From contig NZ_RYYV01000001.1 in assembly GCF_003977665.1 (NCBI RefSeq), positions 372,001 through 436,000 on the forward strand: a stretch of 64,000 nucleotides of DNA, written 5' to 3'. The notes beneath the pieces are model-generated. The model saw only the letters and a program-made list of their open reading frames with translations, did no database searches and was not told the DNA's origin. The translations under genes were made by a program, and so were the position numbers. Position 1 is the first letter of the stretch. Each line of letters opens with the position of its first letter. This DNA is from Dyella choica (lineage in GTDB: Bacteria > Pseudomonadota > Gammaproteobacteria > Xanthomonadales > Rhodanobacteraceae). Shown piece by piece: positions 40,084-49,134 of the stretch.

Positions 40084-40464
40084 TCAGGGGTCGCCGGTAG
40101 GAACGATGGCGGCCGTTTCCATCATCAGGATGACCGCCCGCTCCGGCGCTCGAGTGCGGTGCACGACCCCTTTGGGGACTACGTAGCCCTGCTGGGGCTC
40201 AAGTTCGATCGATTGCCCCTCGAGATCGATGATGAAGCGTCCGTCCAGGACAAAGAACAGTTCGTCGTCATCATCATGCTTGTGCCAGTGGTACTCGCCC
40301 TGCATGACCCCCAGGCGCAAAACCGAGTCGTTGACCTTGCACAAGGTCTGATTGAACCACTTGGCCTGGACCTGAGAAACGACGCTGGGGATGTCGATCA
40401 CGCTTAGCGAAGGGAACAGGATGTTCAAGTGGGTGGTATAGGGATAATCGTCTGGTTGGTTCAT
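40084..40464 (-). CDS. Cupin-domain protein
   Basis: This 126-residue protein starts at ATG 40464 with GAGGCAG before it. The cupin motif 1 is 'GEYHWHKHDDDDELFFVLDGRFIID' (GxHxH...E) and motif 2 is 'PQQGYVVPKGVVHRTRAPERAVILMME' (PxGxxH). The three His and Glu should bind a metal. It acts in the cytoplasm; the substrate is unknown. Such small cupins are often isomerases, dioxygenases or sensors. It probably follows the GFA gene on the same strand. Confidence 0.9.
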   Translation of the reverse strand: MNQPDDYPYTTHLNILFPSLSVIDIPSVVSQVQAKWFNQTLCKVNDSVLRLGVMQGEYHWHKHDDDDELFFVLDGRFIIDLEGQSIELEPQQGYVVPKGVVHRTRAPERAVILMMETAAIVPTGDP

Positions 40465-40505
40465 GATCTGCCTCGAGCGATTGGCCGGATGCCAAGCTTG
40501 GTAAG

Positions 40506-40910
40506 TCACACCGGATCTTTCTCGTACCGTACAACCGCGTCCGGCAGTTTCACCCAGGCATGCCGCCGGCACTCATAGACAGAATCCTGCGGCGGCGGGA
40601 AACCAGGGTCGGCAAAGGCGCCGATCGCCACCATGACATATGGGTCGGCGCCTTCTTCGGTATGAAACACATTGCTGCCGCAAACGGGACAGAACCGGAA
40701 GCGGAACTTCGCGCCCTGGTCGCCAGTGCGGACGAACTCGGTGGCCTTGCCGGCAACCGTGTAAGGCGAGGCGAAAGCTGCAAGCGCAGCAAACACACTG
40801 CCCGTGCGCTGCTGGCATGACAGGCAGTGGCAAACGCCCGTGCCAAGGACTTCGCCTTGAACTTCTATGCTTAGCTGCCCGCAACAGCAGGAGGCCGTTC
40901 TGCGCGACAT
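40506..40910 (-). CDS. GFA-family (glutathione-dependent formaldehyde-activating-like) zinc protein
   Basis: This 134-residue protein starts at ATG 40910 with GGGGACC upstream; the upstream extension of the frame overlaps the divergent M23-like gene region. The zinc-binding Cys pattern is 'ASCCCGQLSIEV', 'GVCHCLSCQQRTGS' and 'FRFCPVCGSNVF'. The Mss4-like fold is shared by glutathione-formaldehyde-activating enzymes, although most members have no proven activity. The end, 'VYECRRHAWVKLPDAVVRYEKDP', is typical of the family. Confidence 0.9.
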   Translation of the reverse strand: MSRRTASCCCGQLSIEVQGEVLGTGVCHCLSCQQRTGSVFAALAAFASPYTVAGKATEFVRTGDQGAKFRFRFCPVCGSNVFHTEEGADPYVMVAIGAFADPGFPPPQDSVYECRRHAWVKLPDAVVRYEKDPV

Positions 40911-41056
40911 AATGGTCCCCAAGAAAGTTTTAGGACTAGAGCGCATGGTACGCCTTCCTGACGCAGGGGATGCAATCAGCAATGACCTCTGGCATTGGTC
41001 CTTCCCACCACGAGTTCGCATGCTGGTCCGGCTTTTTTTCCATTGCGGAGCTTCGA

Positions 41057-42220
41057 GTGAATGCCTGGCGCCGTTCTCTGCTTGCCTCGTTGCTGTGCCT
41101 TGTCGCCGTGGGGACAACCGCCCAGCGCGCACCCCAAAGACAGGCGTTCGATCTGCGAGTGCCATGGATACCGCAGCCGGTAAGCGTGGACGGCAAGGCG
41201 TCGCTGGTCTATGAGTTGCACCTTACCAACTATGCGCAGGAACCCCTGAAGCTTGAGCGGCTGAGCGTACTCGACAATCGGGATCATGTGCTGGCCGAAT
41301 GGGGGCCTACTTCCCTCAATCAGATCATCGGTCGGCCCGACCACCCCGCGGATCATGACAATGGCTTGCTACCTCCCGGTATCACTGCCGTCGCCTACCT
41401 GTCGGTTCCCATGGACGACAACCCGGAAGCCGCGGCCCGAATCACGCAGCGCATTTCGTATGCAACGAGTTCGGGGCAAACCTTCAGCGTCGATGGCGGA
41501 GCCTTCGCGGTCGATACACGCAAGCCGTTGCAGTTGGGACCACCGTTGCGTGGCGGTCCCTGGGTAGCGATTTATGATGCCCGCTGGGAACGCGGTCATC
41601 GGCGCGTCATGTACGCGATCGACGGAAGTGTGCACATCCCCGCACGTTTCGCGATCGACTGGATCCGCGTAGGCGCGCATGGCGGCTACGCGCGCGGCGA
41701 TGGTGCCGCACCTTCGCAGTGGTTCGGCTACGGCGCCCAGGTGCTGGCCGTGGCGGACGCGGTGGTAGCCTCCACCGGTGAAGGCATTCCTGAACCGCTT
41801 ACCCTGGCCGAAGGTATCGCGCACAAGGTTCCGCTGGAGAACGCGGCGGGGAACTATGTGGCACTGGCCCTTGGCGATGGGCGCTACGCGTTTTACGAGC
41901 ATCTCAAACCGGGCAGCATCAAAGTCAAACCAGGCGATCAGGTGCGTCGTGGGCAGGTGATCGCGCAATTGGGCTTTACGGGTGAATCCACCGGACCTCA
42001 TCTGCATTTCCATGTCAGCGATGCGAATGCGCCGCTCGATGCAGAAGGGTTGCCTTATGCGCTTGACCCTTTTCGCGTACTGGGCGCCTACCCGTCCATT
42101 GAAACCTTCGATCAAGGGAAGCCGTGGCTGCCCTCGGACAAAGCGGGTGGAGACGTACGCACCGGCGAATTTCCAGCTCCGTTGTCGGTGGTCGATTTTG
42201 GTGGCGCCGCCATGCCTTGA
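41057..42220 (+). CDS. Exported M23 (LytM)-like peptidase-domain protein
   Basis: I chose GTG 41057 (387 residues), with GGAG seven bases before it, because it puts the signal peptide (RRSLLASLLCLVAVGTTAQ) at the N-terminus; an ATG at 40970 would add 29 residues. A beta-sandwich of about 150 residues precedes the LytM domain: 'RFAIDWIRVG', 'YGAQVLAVADAVVAST', 'GNYVALALGDGRYAFYEHL', 'VKPGDQVRRGQVIAQLGFTGESTGPHLHFHV'. The HLHFHV zinc ligands are kept, but the first His of HxxxD is Arg (RFAID). Peptidoglycan cleavage is therefore uncertain. Confidence 0.85.
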   Translation: MNAWRRSLLASLLCLVAVGTTAQRAPQRQAFDLRVPWIPQPVSVDGKASLVYELHLTNYAQEPLKLERLSVLDNRDHVLAEWGPTSLNQIIGRPDHPADHDNGLLPPGITAVAYLSVPMDDNPEAAARITQRISYATSSGQTFSVDGGAFAVDTRKPLQLGPPLRGGPWVAIYDARWERGHRRVMYAIDGSVHIPARFAIDWIRVGAHGGYARGDGAAPSQWFGYGAQVLAVADAVVASTGEGIPEPLTLAEGIAHKVPLENAAGNYVALALGDGRYAFYEHLKPGSIKVKPGDQVRRGQVIAQLGFTGESTGPHLHFHVSDANAPLDAEGLPYALDPFRVLGAYPSIETFDQGKPWLPSDKAGGDVRTGEFPAPLSVVDFGGAAMP

Positions 42221-42408
42221 GCCGTTGCTGGCATCCGTGGATTTCGTGAAGGAAAGCAACGCTGCATAATGAGCCTGGAGGCAAGGATTCTTTCGCCTGA
42301 CGCACGACTGTCTGCCAAGCGGCATGGCTTCGATCCGTGCGCCCACGCGCGTAGAGTGGACAACATCTCGCGGATTGTCCCCACTGCGCAGCACAGGAGT
42401 CCCAAATC

Positions 42409-43485
42409 ATGGCGGCCTTCCCTTCCTCGCCATTGCTCGGTCGGCTTGGCATCCGGCTACCCATCATCCAGTCGCCGATGGCGGGGGTATCTTCGCCCGC
42501 CATGGCTGCGGCGGTCAGCAACTACGGTGGCCTCGGCTCGCTTGGCGTCGGCGCCATGACGGCATCGCAAGCGCGCGAAGCGATTCATCAGTTCCGTGCC
42601 CTGAGCCAGGGGCCGCTCAATGTGAACGTATTCGTGCATCAGCCGGCGCAGACCAATCCGCCAAAGGAAGCGGCATGGCTCAAGCGTCTGGACTCGCAGT
42701 TCGGGCGCGCAAAAGCGCAGCCGCCGGCAACCCTGCACGAGATCTACACATCCTTCCTCGTCGACGACGACATGCTTGCCATGCTGGTGAAGGAGAGACC
42801 GAAAGTCGTTAGCTTTCACTTCGGCGTGCCGCGTCCGGACCAGGTCGCCGCGCTGCGTCAAGCGGGCATTGTGCTGCTGGCATCCGCCACCAATGTGCAG
42901 GAAGCCAAAGCACTCGAAACGGCAGGTGTCGATGCCATTGTCGCGCAGGGCTACGAAGCAGGTGGACATCGCGGTGTGTTCGATCCGGATGGTGAAGACA
43001 ATTGCCTAGGCACATTCGCTCTCACACGTTTGCTGGTACGCACGCTTGGCATTCCCGTCATTGCAGCGGGAGGCATCATGGACGGTGCTGGCATTGCTGC
43101 AGCATTGAAGTTAGGCGCTGTTGCCGCTCAATTGGGTACCGCCTTCATCGCCACCGACGAGTCCCTGGCGGACCAGGGATTTCGCCAATTGCTGTTCAGC
43201 GACGCCGCGCACCACACCGTGATGACGCGTGTGATTTCCGGACGGCCTGCACGCAGCCTCGCGAATGACTTTACGCGCTGGGGCGCGGGTGTGCCCAATG
43301 ATGCGGTGCCTGATTACCCGATTACCTACGACGCAGGCAAGGCGTTGAATGCGGTCGGGAGGGCCGCAGGGTTGAGTGGCTATGGTGCGCACTGGGCGGG
43401 GCAAGGTGCACCGTTGGCGCGGGCGCTGTCTACCGAGGCGTTGATGGAGGCGTTGGAAAGAGAGCTTGAGCGAGTGCTTGGTTGA
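42409..43485 (+). CDS. Nitronate monooxygenase-family flavoprotein
   Basis: This 358-residue TIM-barrel protein starts at ATG 42409. Conserved features are 'GIRLPIIQSPMAGVSSPAMAAAVSNYGGLGSLGVGAM', 'NVNVFVHQP', 'GYEAGGHRG' with the catalytic His, and the FMN-phosphate site 'VIAAGGIMDGAGIAAALKLGAVAAQLGTAFIATDES'. It oxidises propionate-3-nitronate or similar nitronates with oxygen and FMN, a detoxification role; some relatives are quinone reductases. It stands alone, followed by a palindrome copy. Confidence 0.94.
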   Translation: MAAFPSSPLLGRLGIRLPIIQSPMAGVSSPAMAAAVSNYGGLGSLGVGAMTASQAREAIHQFRALSQGPLNVNVFVHQPAQTNPPKEAAWLKRLDSQFGRAKAQPPATLHEIYTSFLVDDDMLAMLVKERPKVVSFHFGVPRPDQVAALRQAGIVLLASATNVQEAKALETAGVDAIVAQGYEAGGHRGVFDPDGEDNCLGTFALTRLLVRTLGIPVIAAGGIMDGAGIAAALKLGAVAAQLGTAFIATDESLADQGFRQLLFSDAAHHTVMTRVISGRPARSLANDFTRWGAGVPNDAVPDYPITYDAGKALNAVGRAAGLSGYGAHWAGQGAPLARALSTEALMEALERELERVLG

Positions 43486-43531
43486 TACCGGTGCCTCGTT
43501 GAGACTTTCTCCATCAAGAAGCCTTGTTTCG

Positions 43532-43632
43532 GGTAGGCTGGGGTGCAAACCTCAGCTTTGCCATGCGCGCAAATCGCGATGTTGGGGTTTGCACCTCAAC
43601 CTGCATGCTGGGATTGCCATCCCAGCCTACGG
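43532..43632. repeat. Intergenic palindrome, GTAGGCTGGG family, copy 7 (compound)
   Basis: GTAGGCTGGGGTGCAAACCTC begins a degenerate unit that ends near 43604; GCTGGGATTGCCATCCCAGCCTACG closes it. It looks like one and a half overlapping units between the nitronate monooxygenase and LysR genes. Confidence 0.8.
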
Positions 43633-43726
43633 GTGTTGGCGCTGGACGGCTTCGCTAGGCGCGCTCCCGAACCTGTAGCAAACTTCCGGCTGCCGCCATC
43701 CACGCATACACCCTGAGGCACGCCGT

Positions 43727-44698
43727 ATGGACCGCATCGACGCCATGAAAGTCTTCGTTACCGCACTGGACGAAGGCAGTCTCGCCGGTGCGAGCCGGAA
43801 AACCGGACGCTCTGCTGCGGCGGTGAGCCGGGCGATTGCTTTCCTGGAAGCGCACGTGGGCGTACCGCTGCTGCATCGGACTACTCGCTCCATCAAGCTG
43901 AGCGAGGCCGGCGAACGCTATGCGATGGCGTGCCGGAAGCTGCTGGCGGATCTGGAAGAAGCGGACCGCCAGGCGGCGGGAGAGAAGTCGGTGCCCCGCG
44001 GCACGCTCACGATCAGCGCTACCGTCTACTCGGGAGTGGAATTGCTGCGCCCGATCGTGGATGCGTTCATGGAGCAATACCCGACCGTCAACGTACGCAT
44101 GTATCTGCTGGAACGGCCGGTCAACCTGATCGATGAAGGCATGGACCTGGCCTTGCGCATTACGCATCTTGCCGATTCGACGTTGGTTGCCCTTCGTGTC
44201 GGCGAAGTTCGCAGGGTCGTGGTGGCGTCACCACGCTACCTGGCCACGCATCCGCGCATCGAAGAGCCTGCGGACCTGTCCAAGCACTCGGTCATCGCCC
44301 TGCAGCATGCCGGCGTGGATTCGTGGACTTTCCCGCCGCAGAAAGGTTCGTCGGTACCGCGTGCGGTGCCCGTCACGCCTCGCCTGGTGGTAAACAATGT
44401 GCGTGCAACCATTGCGTCCACTGTGGAAGGGCATGGCGTCACACGTTTGCTTTCCTACCACGTAGCGACAGAAATCAAGCAGGGTTTGCTGCGCATCGTG
44501 CTTGCTGATGCGGAATCGGCGCCGATTCCGGTGCATATCGTGTCACCTTATGGCCGCCTTTCCGTACCCAAGGTGCGCGCCTTCGTCGATTTCGCCCTGC
44601 CCCGCCTGCGTGCGCAATTCACGCGCCTGGCGAGGGATGCAGAAACCCGGCCGGAGGCGCCGATTCCACCGCGCCGCGGAAGAATGTCTGCCGGTTAG
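43727..44698 (+). CDS. LysR-family transcriptional regulator
   Basis: This 323-residue protein starts at ATG 43727 with GAGG eight bases before it. The helix-turn-helix is 'MKVFVTALDEGSLAGASRKTGRSAAAVSRAIAFLEAHVGVPLLHRTTRSIKLSEAGERY', the CrgA-like subgroup. The effector domain has 'NVRMYLLERPVNLIDEGMDLALRITHLADS'. A roughly 20-residue Arg/Pro-rich tail is longer than usual. The SDR-tautomerase pair starts about 100 bases downstream on the same strand and may be its target. Confidence 0.92.
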   Translation: MDRIDAMKVFVTALDEGSLAGASRKTGRSAAAVSRAIAFLEAHVGVPLLHRTTRSIKLSEAGERYAMACRKLLADLEEADRQAAGEKSVPRGTLTISATVYSGVELLRPIVDAFMEQYPTVNVRMYLLERPVNLIDEGMDLALRITHLADSTLVALRVGEVRRVVVASPRYLATHPRIEEPADLSKHSVIALQHAGVDSWTFPPQKGSSVPRAVPVTPRLVVNNVRATIASTVEGHGVTRLLSYHVATEIKQGLLRIVLADAESAPIPVHIVSPYGRLSVPKVRAFVDFALPRLRAQFTRLARDAETRPEAPIPPRRGRMSAG

Positions 44699-44800
44699 CG
44701 GAGATTCGCTAACCCCCATGATGAGCCTAAATTGAAGGTGTCGGCGCTCCACGACTCATTCGGCAGCGCGCTGGCTTTCCTTCCTTCAGAGATCATCATC

Positions 44801-45511
44801 ATGAACAGCTCACGCAAAGTCGCCATCATTACCGGCGCATCCCAGGGTATCGGCGCAGGCCTGGTCAAGGCATTTCGCGATCGCGATTATCGCGTCGTGG
44901 CCAACTCGCGTTCGATCAAGCCGTCCAGCGATCCGGACGTACTGACCATTCCCGGCGACATCTCCGATCGCGCCGTGGCCGAGCGCATCGTCAAGGAAGC
45001 AACGGCCCACTTCGGCCGCATCGATACGCTGGTCAACAACGCCGGCATCTTCATTGCCAAACCGTTTACCTCCTATACCGCTGAGGACTACGCCAACATT
45101 TTGGCAATCAACGTCAACGGCTTCTTCCATATCACGCAGCTGGCCATCGCCGAGATGGAGAAGCAACGCAGCGGCCATATCGTAAACGTCACCACGACAC
45201 TGGCCGAATACGCCATCGACGGAGTGCCCTCGGTGCTGGCTTCGTTGACCAAGGGTGGCCTCAATGCGGCGACCAAGTCGCTTGCCGTCGAGTACGCCAA
45301 GCGGGGCGTTCGCGTCAACGCGGTAGCGCCGGGCGTGATCAAGACCCCGATGCATGCTCCCGAAACCCATGCTGCGCTGGCCTCGCTGCACCCGGTCGGC
45401 CGCCTGGGCGAGATCAGCGACATCACGGACGCCGTGCTGTTCCTGGAATCGGCCGGTTTCGTCACGGGCGAAATCCTGCACGTCGATGGCGGCCAGAGCG
45501 CCGGCCACTAA
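44801..45511 (+). CDS. Short-chain dehydrogenase/reductase-family protein lacking the catalytic Tyr
   Basis: This 236-residue protein starts at ATG 44801; the upstream extension to 44732 has no site. The Rossmann motif is 'AIITGASQGIGAGLVKAF' (TGxxxGxG), and 'LVNNAGIF' is the NNAG element. In place of the usual YxxxK it has Ala147-x-x-x-Lys151 (LASLTKGGL), and Thr residues (VTTTL, 131-133) where the catalytic Ser is expected. The C-terminal 'VNAVAPGVIKTPMH' is normal. It may bind NAD(P)H without standard reductase activity or use another acid. It probably forms an operon with the tautomerase gene. Confidence 0.9.
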   Translation: MNSSRKVAIITGASQGIGAGLVKAFRDRDYRVVANSRSIKPSSDPDVLTIPGDISDRAVAERIVKEATAHFGRIDTLVNNAGIFIAKPFTSYTAEDYANILAINVNGFFHITQLAIAEMEKQRSGHIVNVTTTLAEYAIDGVPSVLASLTKGGLNAATKSLAVEYAKRGVRVNAVAPGVIKTPMHAPETHAALASLHPVGRLGEISDITDAVLFLESAGFVTGEILHVDGGQSAGH

Positions 45512-45517
45512 ACGCTT

Positions 45518-45542
45518 CGGGGCGGGCGCAACGCCCGCCCCG
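45518..45542 (+). terminator. GC-rich hairpin between SDR and tautomerase genes
   Basis: CGGGGCGGGCG and CGCCCGCCCCG pair in an 11-base perfect stem with a CAA loop, six bases after the SDR stop and 18 bases before the tautomerase ATG. Without a T-run it is more likely an mRNA stabiliser or attenuator than a full terminator. Confidence 0.6.
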
Positions 45543-45560
45543 CCAACAGAGTCAATCGTC

Positions 45561-45797
45561 ATGCCTATCGTCAACATCAAAGTGACCCGCGAGGGTTCCG
45601 GTCCCGGCCGTAGCGCCATCACCGCCGAAGAGAAGGCGGCCCTGATCAAGGGCGCCAGCCAGCTGCTGCTGGAAGTTCTTCACAAATCGCTCGAGTCCAC
45701 CTTCGTCGTGATCGAGGAAGTCGAACTGGAGAATTGGGGATGGGGCGGATTGCCGGTTCCCGAGTACCGCAAGCGATTGCAGGCCAAGCCGAAGTAA
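45561..45797 (+). CDS. Tautomerase (4-oxalocrotonate tautomerase-like) family protein
   Basis: This 78-residue protein starts at ATG 45561; the next codon is Pro, so after Met removal Pro1 is the catalytic base of the family. The sequence 'MPIVNIKVTREG...ITAEEKAALIKGASQLLLEVLHKSLESTFVVIEEVELENWGWGGLPV' matches small tautomerases of 60-80 residues that form hexamers. Substrate unknown. It lies downstream of the SDR gene and is probably co-transcribed with it. Confidence 0.92.
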   Translation: MPIVNIKVTREGSGPGRSAITAEEKAALIKGASQLLLEVLHKSLESTFVVIEEVELENWGWGGLPVPEYRKRLQAKPK

Positions 45798-46241
45798 TCC
45801 ATTCGACCACGCCTCCCTGAATTCGGCATGGCGAACATGGTGTCACTGATCGGCGTTGCACACAGCGTGGCGGAACTCGTTATTAGTGCCATACGCCGGT
45901 TTCAATGCTTGGATATACCGCGTTTTGTCACTGCAGGCTGAACGTTGCCTGATTTTCCACGCCGGCATGTCGCCCAGGTCCATGCACAAAATGCCGGCAA
46001 AAATGGGTTGCGCTGTGTGATTGGGCAGGTCTTGCCATCAGCAATGGTCCGACGCACTTGCAAAACACTCACCTGCGCACATGAATTTCTTCACTCTCGC
46101 AGGATGTCTTACTGCATCGTCAATCGACAGTAACAAAATCGTCATACCTTGATTCTAGTTTGAACGAGTCACCCCACACTCCTCCACGACGCGTGCTTCT
46201 CTCGCGTCAAGGATGGGCTTTTCCCTGTCGAGGCTCGTTTC
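45798..46241. other. Intergenic region before the TonB receptor gene, no gene seen
   Basis: About 440 bases of mixed composition. No open frame of quality, repeat or RNA was recognised. The AT-richer part around 46125-46170 is the likely promoter region of the receptor gene. Confidence 0.4.
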
Positions 46242-48899
46242 ATGCAAGTTTCAACTTTAACTAAGGCAATTCTAAGCTGTATGGCAGTCGTTGGGCTTGG
46301 TGCGTGGAGTGCGCCGGGTTACGCATGGGATCAAAGCACCCTTGCATCCGGTGACCATGGACCGTCCAACGCCAATGCTTCGGTAGCGGCGGACAGCGAC
46401 GACGACAAAGATGGGGACAAGAAGAAAGTAAAGGACCTGCAGGGCGTGCACGTGGTAGCGCCACGCACCACCGAGGAAATGGCCCGCCTTACCCAGCAGG
46501 ATTCGCCGAACCTGATCAATATCCGCACCGGCGACGAAATCCGCTCGTTGCCCGACGTCAACACGGCCGAAGCCGTGCGCCGCATTCCCGGCGTTTCCAT
46601 GGAAACGGACGAAGGCGAAGGCCGCTACGTCAACATCCGCGGCCTCGATGCCGACTTGAACAGCACGACCTATGCCGGTGTGCGCCTGCTGCCGACCAAC
46701 AATGCATCGCCCTTCGGCGGCTATCGCGGCGTAGCGCTGGACTCCATCCCCACCGGCTTCATCGGCGCGGTGGAAGTGACCAAGTCGAACCTGCCCAGCC
46801 AGGATTCCGAAGCGCTCGGCGGCACCATCGAAGTCCTGCCCAAGACGGCGCCGGATGAACAAGGCCCGTTCCTGGAAGGCGACGTGGGCGGTGGCTATGA
46901 ACCGTTGCGCAGCACCGGCGTAAGCAACTTCTCGCTTACCGGCGGCGGACGTTACGGCCCGTTCTCGATCGTACTGACCGCCTCCAGCCACATCGACTCG
47001 CGCGGCATCGATGACGTCGAACCGGCGTACTTCAACGACAGCGCGCACCCGTACCAGGCGGTCAATGACATCGAACAGCGCGACTACGAGTTGCATCGCC
47101 GTCGGCACGGCTACGCCATCGACATGGGCTATCAACCCGACGACGACAACGAGTGGTACTTCCGCGCTTTCGAAGCGGGCTACACGGAAAGCTACAAGCG
47201 CCAGTATTTCGACGTCATCCCGGACGGCAACACCACGGTGTCGTCGAGCGGCACGCTGCAGGATACGCTGACCTTCCCCAACGCCCTCACCAAGTCCCTA
47301 CGCGACGAGGAGGAAACCTCGCGCGAGCGCTTCTACATGCTCGGCGGCAAGAACGAGTTCAAGGGCAGCGACACCACGATCGATTATCACGTCGCCTATG
47401 TGGAAGGCACCTACAATAAACCTTACGACTACAACTCCACGTTCACCTACAACTCGCCGACGGGCGCACAAGGCCAGGTCCACTATGGCCCCACCGGCCC
47501 CGGCAGCGTGCCGCTGTACACCATCACCAATGCTCCGGGCTATCTGGACCCGGCGAACTACACGCTGTCAGCCATCAACAACAGCACTGCGCACAACTTC
47601 GATCGCGAGATGACCTACGCCATCAACTCGAAGACCGATGTCAACTGGGGCAGCCTCAGCGAACAGTCGCTCAACTTCGGCCTGAGCGTTCGCCAGCGCC
47701 ACAAGCAGACCAATTCGCAGCCGTACGCTGTGGCGACCACTCCGATCTCCCTGAGCAACGTATCCAGCGGCGCGCAGGAGACCTATTACGATGGCAACTA
47801 CCAGAACGGTGAAGACATCATTCCGGGCGCGCTGCAGCGCATTTTCGGCTACGGCACGGTCGGCCCCAACCAGGTGCTGAGTTCCGAGCAGCAGTTCCTC
47901 GACGTGCACGAGGATGTGTATGCCGGCTATGGCGAATACATGGGTACCTACGGCAATCTGGGGATTCTCGCAGGCGTTCGCTACGAACAAACCAACAACC
48001 GCAGCAACGCGTTCTCCGCCGGCGTGGATGCCAACGGCAACAACTTTGCCAACCCGATCAACAGCCGGCACCGTTACCACAACTTCTTCCCCAGTGTGCA
48101 ATTGCGCTACGACCTGGGCGACGACATGCTCCTGCGCCTGGCTTACTCGTCGACCATCGCCCGCCCCGGCTTCAATCAGAACAATCCGGCCTTGTCGGTG
48201 GACCTGGGCTCGGGCATCGTCACCACCGGCAACCCGGCGCTCAAGCCAGCCACGGCGAACAACATCGACTTCAGTTTCGAGAAGTACCTGCCGGGCGGCG
48301 GCATTGCGTCCATCGGCGTATTCGACAAGGAAATCTCCAACTACATCGTTGCCGTACAAACCACCCAGGCTTTCGACAGCAGCCTGTTCCCCGGCAACTC
48401 CCAGCCGCTGCGCGTCTATACCTACCAGAACGCCGGCTCGTCCTTTGTGCGCGGCCTGGAATTGAATTGGAACCAGCAGTTCCAGGGCCTGCCGGACTGG
48501 CTGCAAGGCCTGGGTGCCGGCGCCAACTACACCTGGGTGGACTCGCGCTTCGAAATTCGCCCGGGCGAATACGCCATGCTGCCGTCGACATCGAAGAACA
48601 CGTGGAACGCGTCGCTGTTCTACAAGCGTGGCGGACTTTCGCTGAATCTGGCCGCCTATTCGGTATCGTCCGATCTGTTTGCGATCGGCGGCGACCGCAC
48701 CAGCGACGTGTTCAACGCCACCCGCACGTCCATGGACTTCGGCGCCAGCTATCAATTCCCGCAGAACTGGACGATCTATTTCGACGCGAAGAACCTGCTC
48801 AACACGCCGCATGCGTTCTACCAGGGCACGCCGAACCGTCCGATCCAGCGCGAGTTCTACGACGTGACCTTCCTGGCGGGTGTCCGCTTCCAGTTCTGA
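46242..48899 (+). CDS. TonB-dependent outer-membrane receptor
   Basis: This 885-residue protein starts at ATG 46242. After a signal peptide ending GYA there is an acidic linker ('ADSDDDKDGDKKKVKDLQ') and a TonB-box-like 'GVHVVAP'. The plug domain has 'EIRSLPDVNTAEAVRRIPGVSMETDEGEGRYVNIRGLDADLNSTTYAGVRL' and 'AVEVTKSNLPSQDSEALGGTIEV'. The rest is a 22-strand barrel ending in FQF. The NIRGLDxxxN-type plug is typical of the carbohydrate or small-metabolite receptor group of Xanthomonadales. Its ligand is unknown. No regulator or permease is adjacent except the two-component operon downstream. Confidence 0.93.
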   Translation: MQVSTLTKAILSCMAVVGLGAWSAPGYAWDQSTLASGDHGPSNANASVAADSDDDKDGDKKKVKDLQGVHVVAPRTTEEMARLTQQDSPNLINIRTGDEIRSLPDVNTAEAVRRIPGVSMETDEGEGRYVNIRGLDADLNSTTYAGVRLLPTNNASPFGGYRGVALDSIPTGFIGAVEVTKSNLPSQDSEALGGTIEVLPKTAPDEQGPFLEGDVGGGYEPLRSTGVSNFSLTGGGRYGPFSIVLTASSHIDSRGIDDVEPAYFNDSAHPYQAVNDIEQRDYELHRRRHGYAIDMGYQPDDDNEWYFRAFEAGYTESYKRQYFDVIPDGNTTVSSSGTLQDTLTFPNALTKSLRDEEETSRERFYMLGGKNEFKGSDTTIDYHVAYVEGTYNKPYDYNSTFTYNSPTGAQGQVHYGPTGPGSVPLYTITNAPGYLDPANYTLSAINNSTAHNFDREMTYAINSKTDVNWGSLSEQSLNFGLSVRQRHKQTNSQPYAVATTPISLSNVSSGAQETYYDGNYQNGEDIIPGALQRIFGYGTVGPNQVLSSEQQFLDVHEDVYAGYGEYMGTYGNLGILAGVRYEQTNNRSNAFSAGVDANGNNFANPINSRHRYHNFFPSVQLRYDLGDDMLLRLAYSSTIARPGFNQNNPALSVDLGSGIVTTGNPALKPATANNIDFSFEKYLPGGGIASIGVFDKEISNYIVAVQTTQAFDSSLFPGNSQPLRVYTYQNAGSSFVRGLELNWNQQFQGLPDWLQGLGAGANYTWVDSRFEIRPGEYAMLPSTSKNTWNASLFYKRGGLSLNLAAYSVSSDLFAIGGDRTSDVFNATRTSMDFGASYQFPQNWTIYFDAKNLLNTPHAFYQGTPNRPIQREFYDVTFLAGVRFQF

Positions 48900-48933
48900 G
48901 CGCTGGCGCTGAGAGCTTAGGTCATCACCTTGA

Positions 48934-49032
48934 GCGCGTAGGCTGGGATGACAATCGTAGGCTGGGTTGCAAAACCCAGCATTGCCATGCATGCGCCTGC
49001 GCGATGCTGGATTGTCATCCCAGCCTACGCGC
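48934..49032. repeat. Intergenic palindrome, GTAGGCTGGG family, copy 8 (nested)
   Basis: A left half GCGCGTAGGCTGGGATGACAATC is directly followed by a second left half (GTAGGCTGGGTTGCAAAACCCAGC, from 48957). The right half GGATTGTCATCCCAGCCTACGCGC closes the outer unit. One copy has evidently inserted into or duplicated within another. Confidence 0.85.
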
Positions 49033-49134
49033 TGTCATGAATTCGTAACCTAATTCAGGCTTGCTAGTCGACTACCAACCTCAAAGGACGAGGCCGCCAC
49101 TCCATCCTCCACGCAACAAGTTGAACGCAACACC

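Noticed and set aside
47568-48992. Long minus-strand frame of 474 codons opposite the first TonB receptor
   Set aside because: Shadow of the receptor gene, whose protein is clearly recognisable; high-GC codon bias keeps the antisense frame open.
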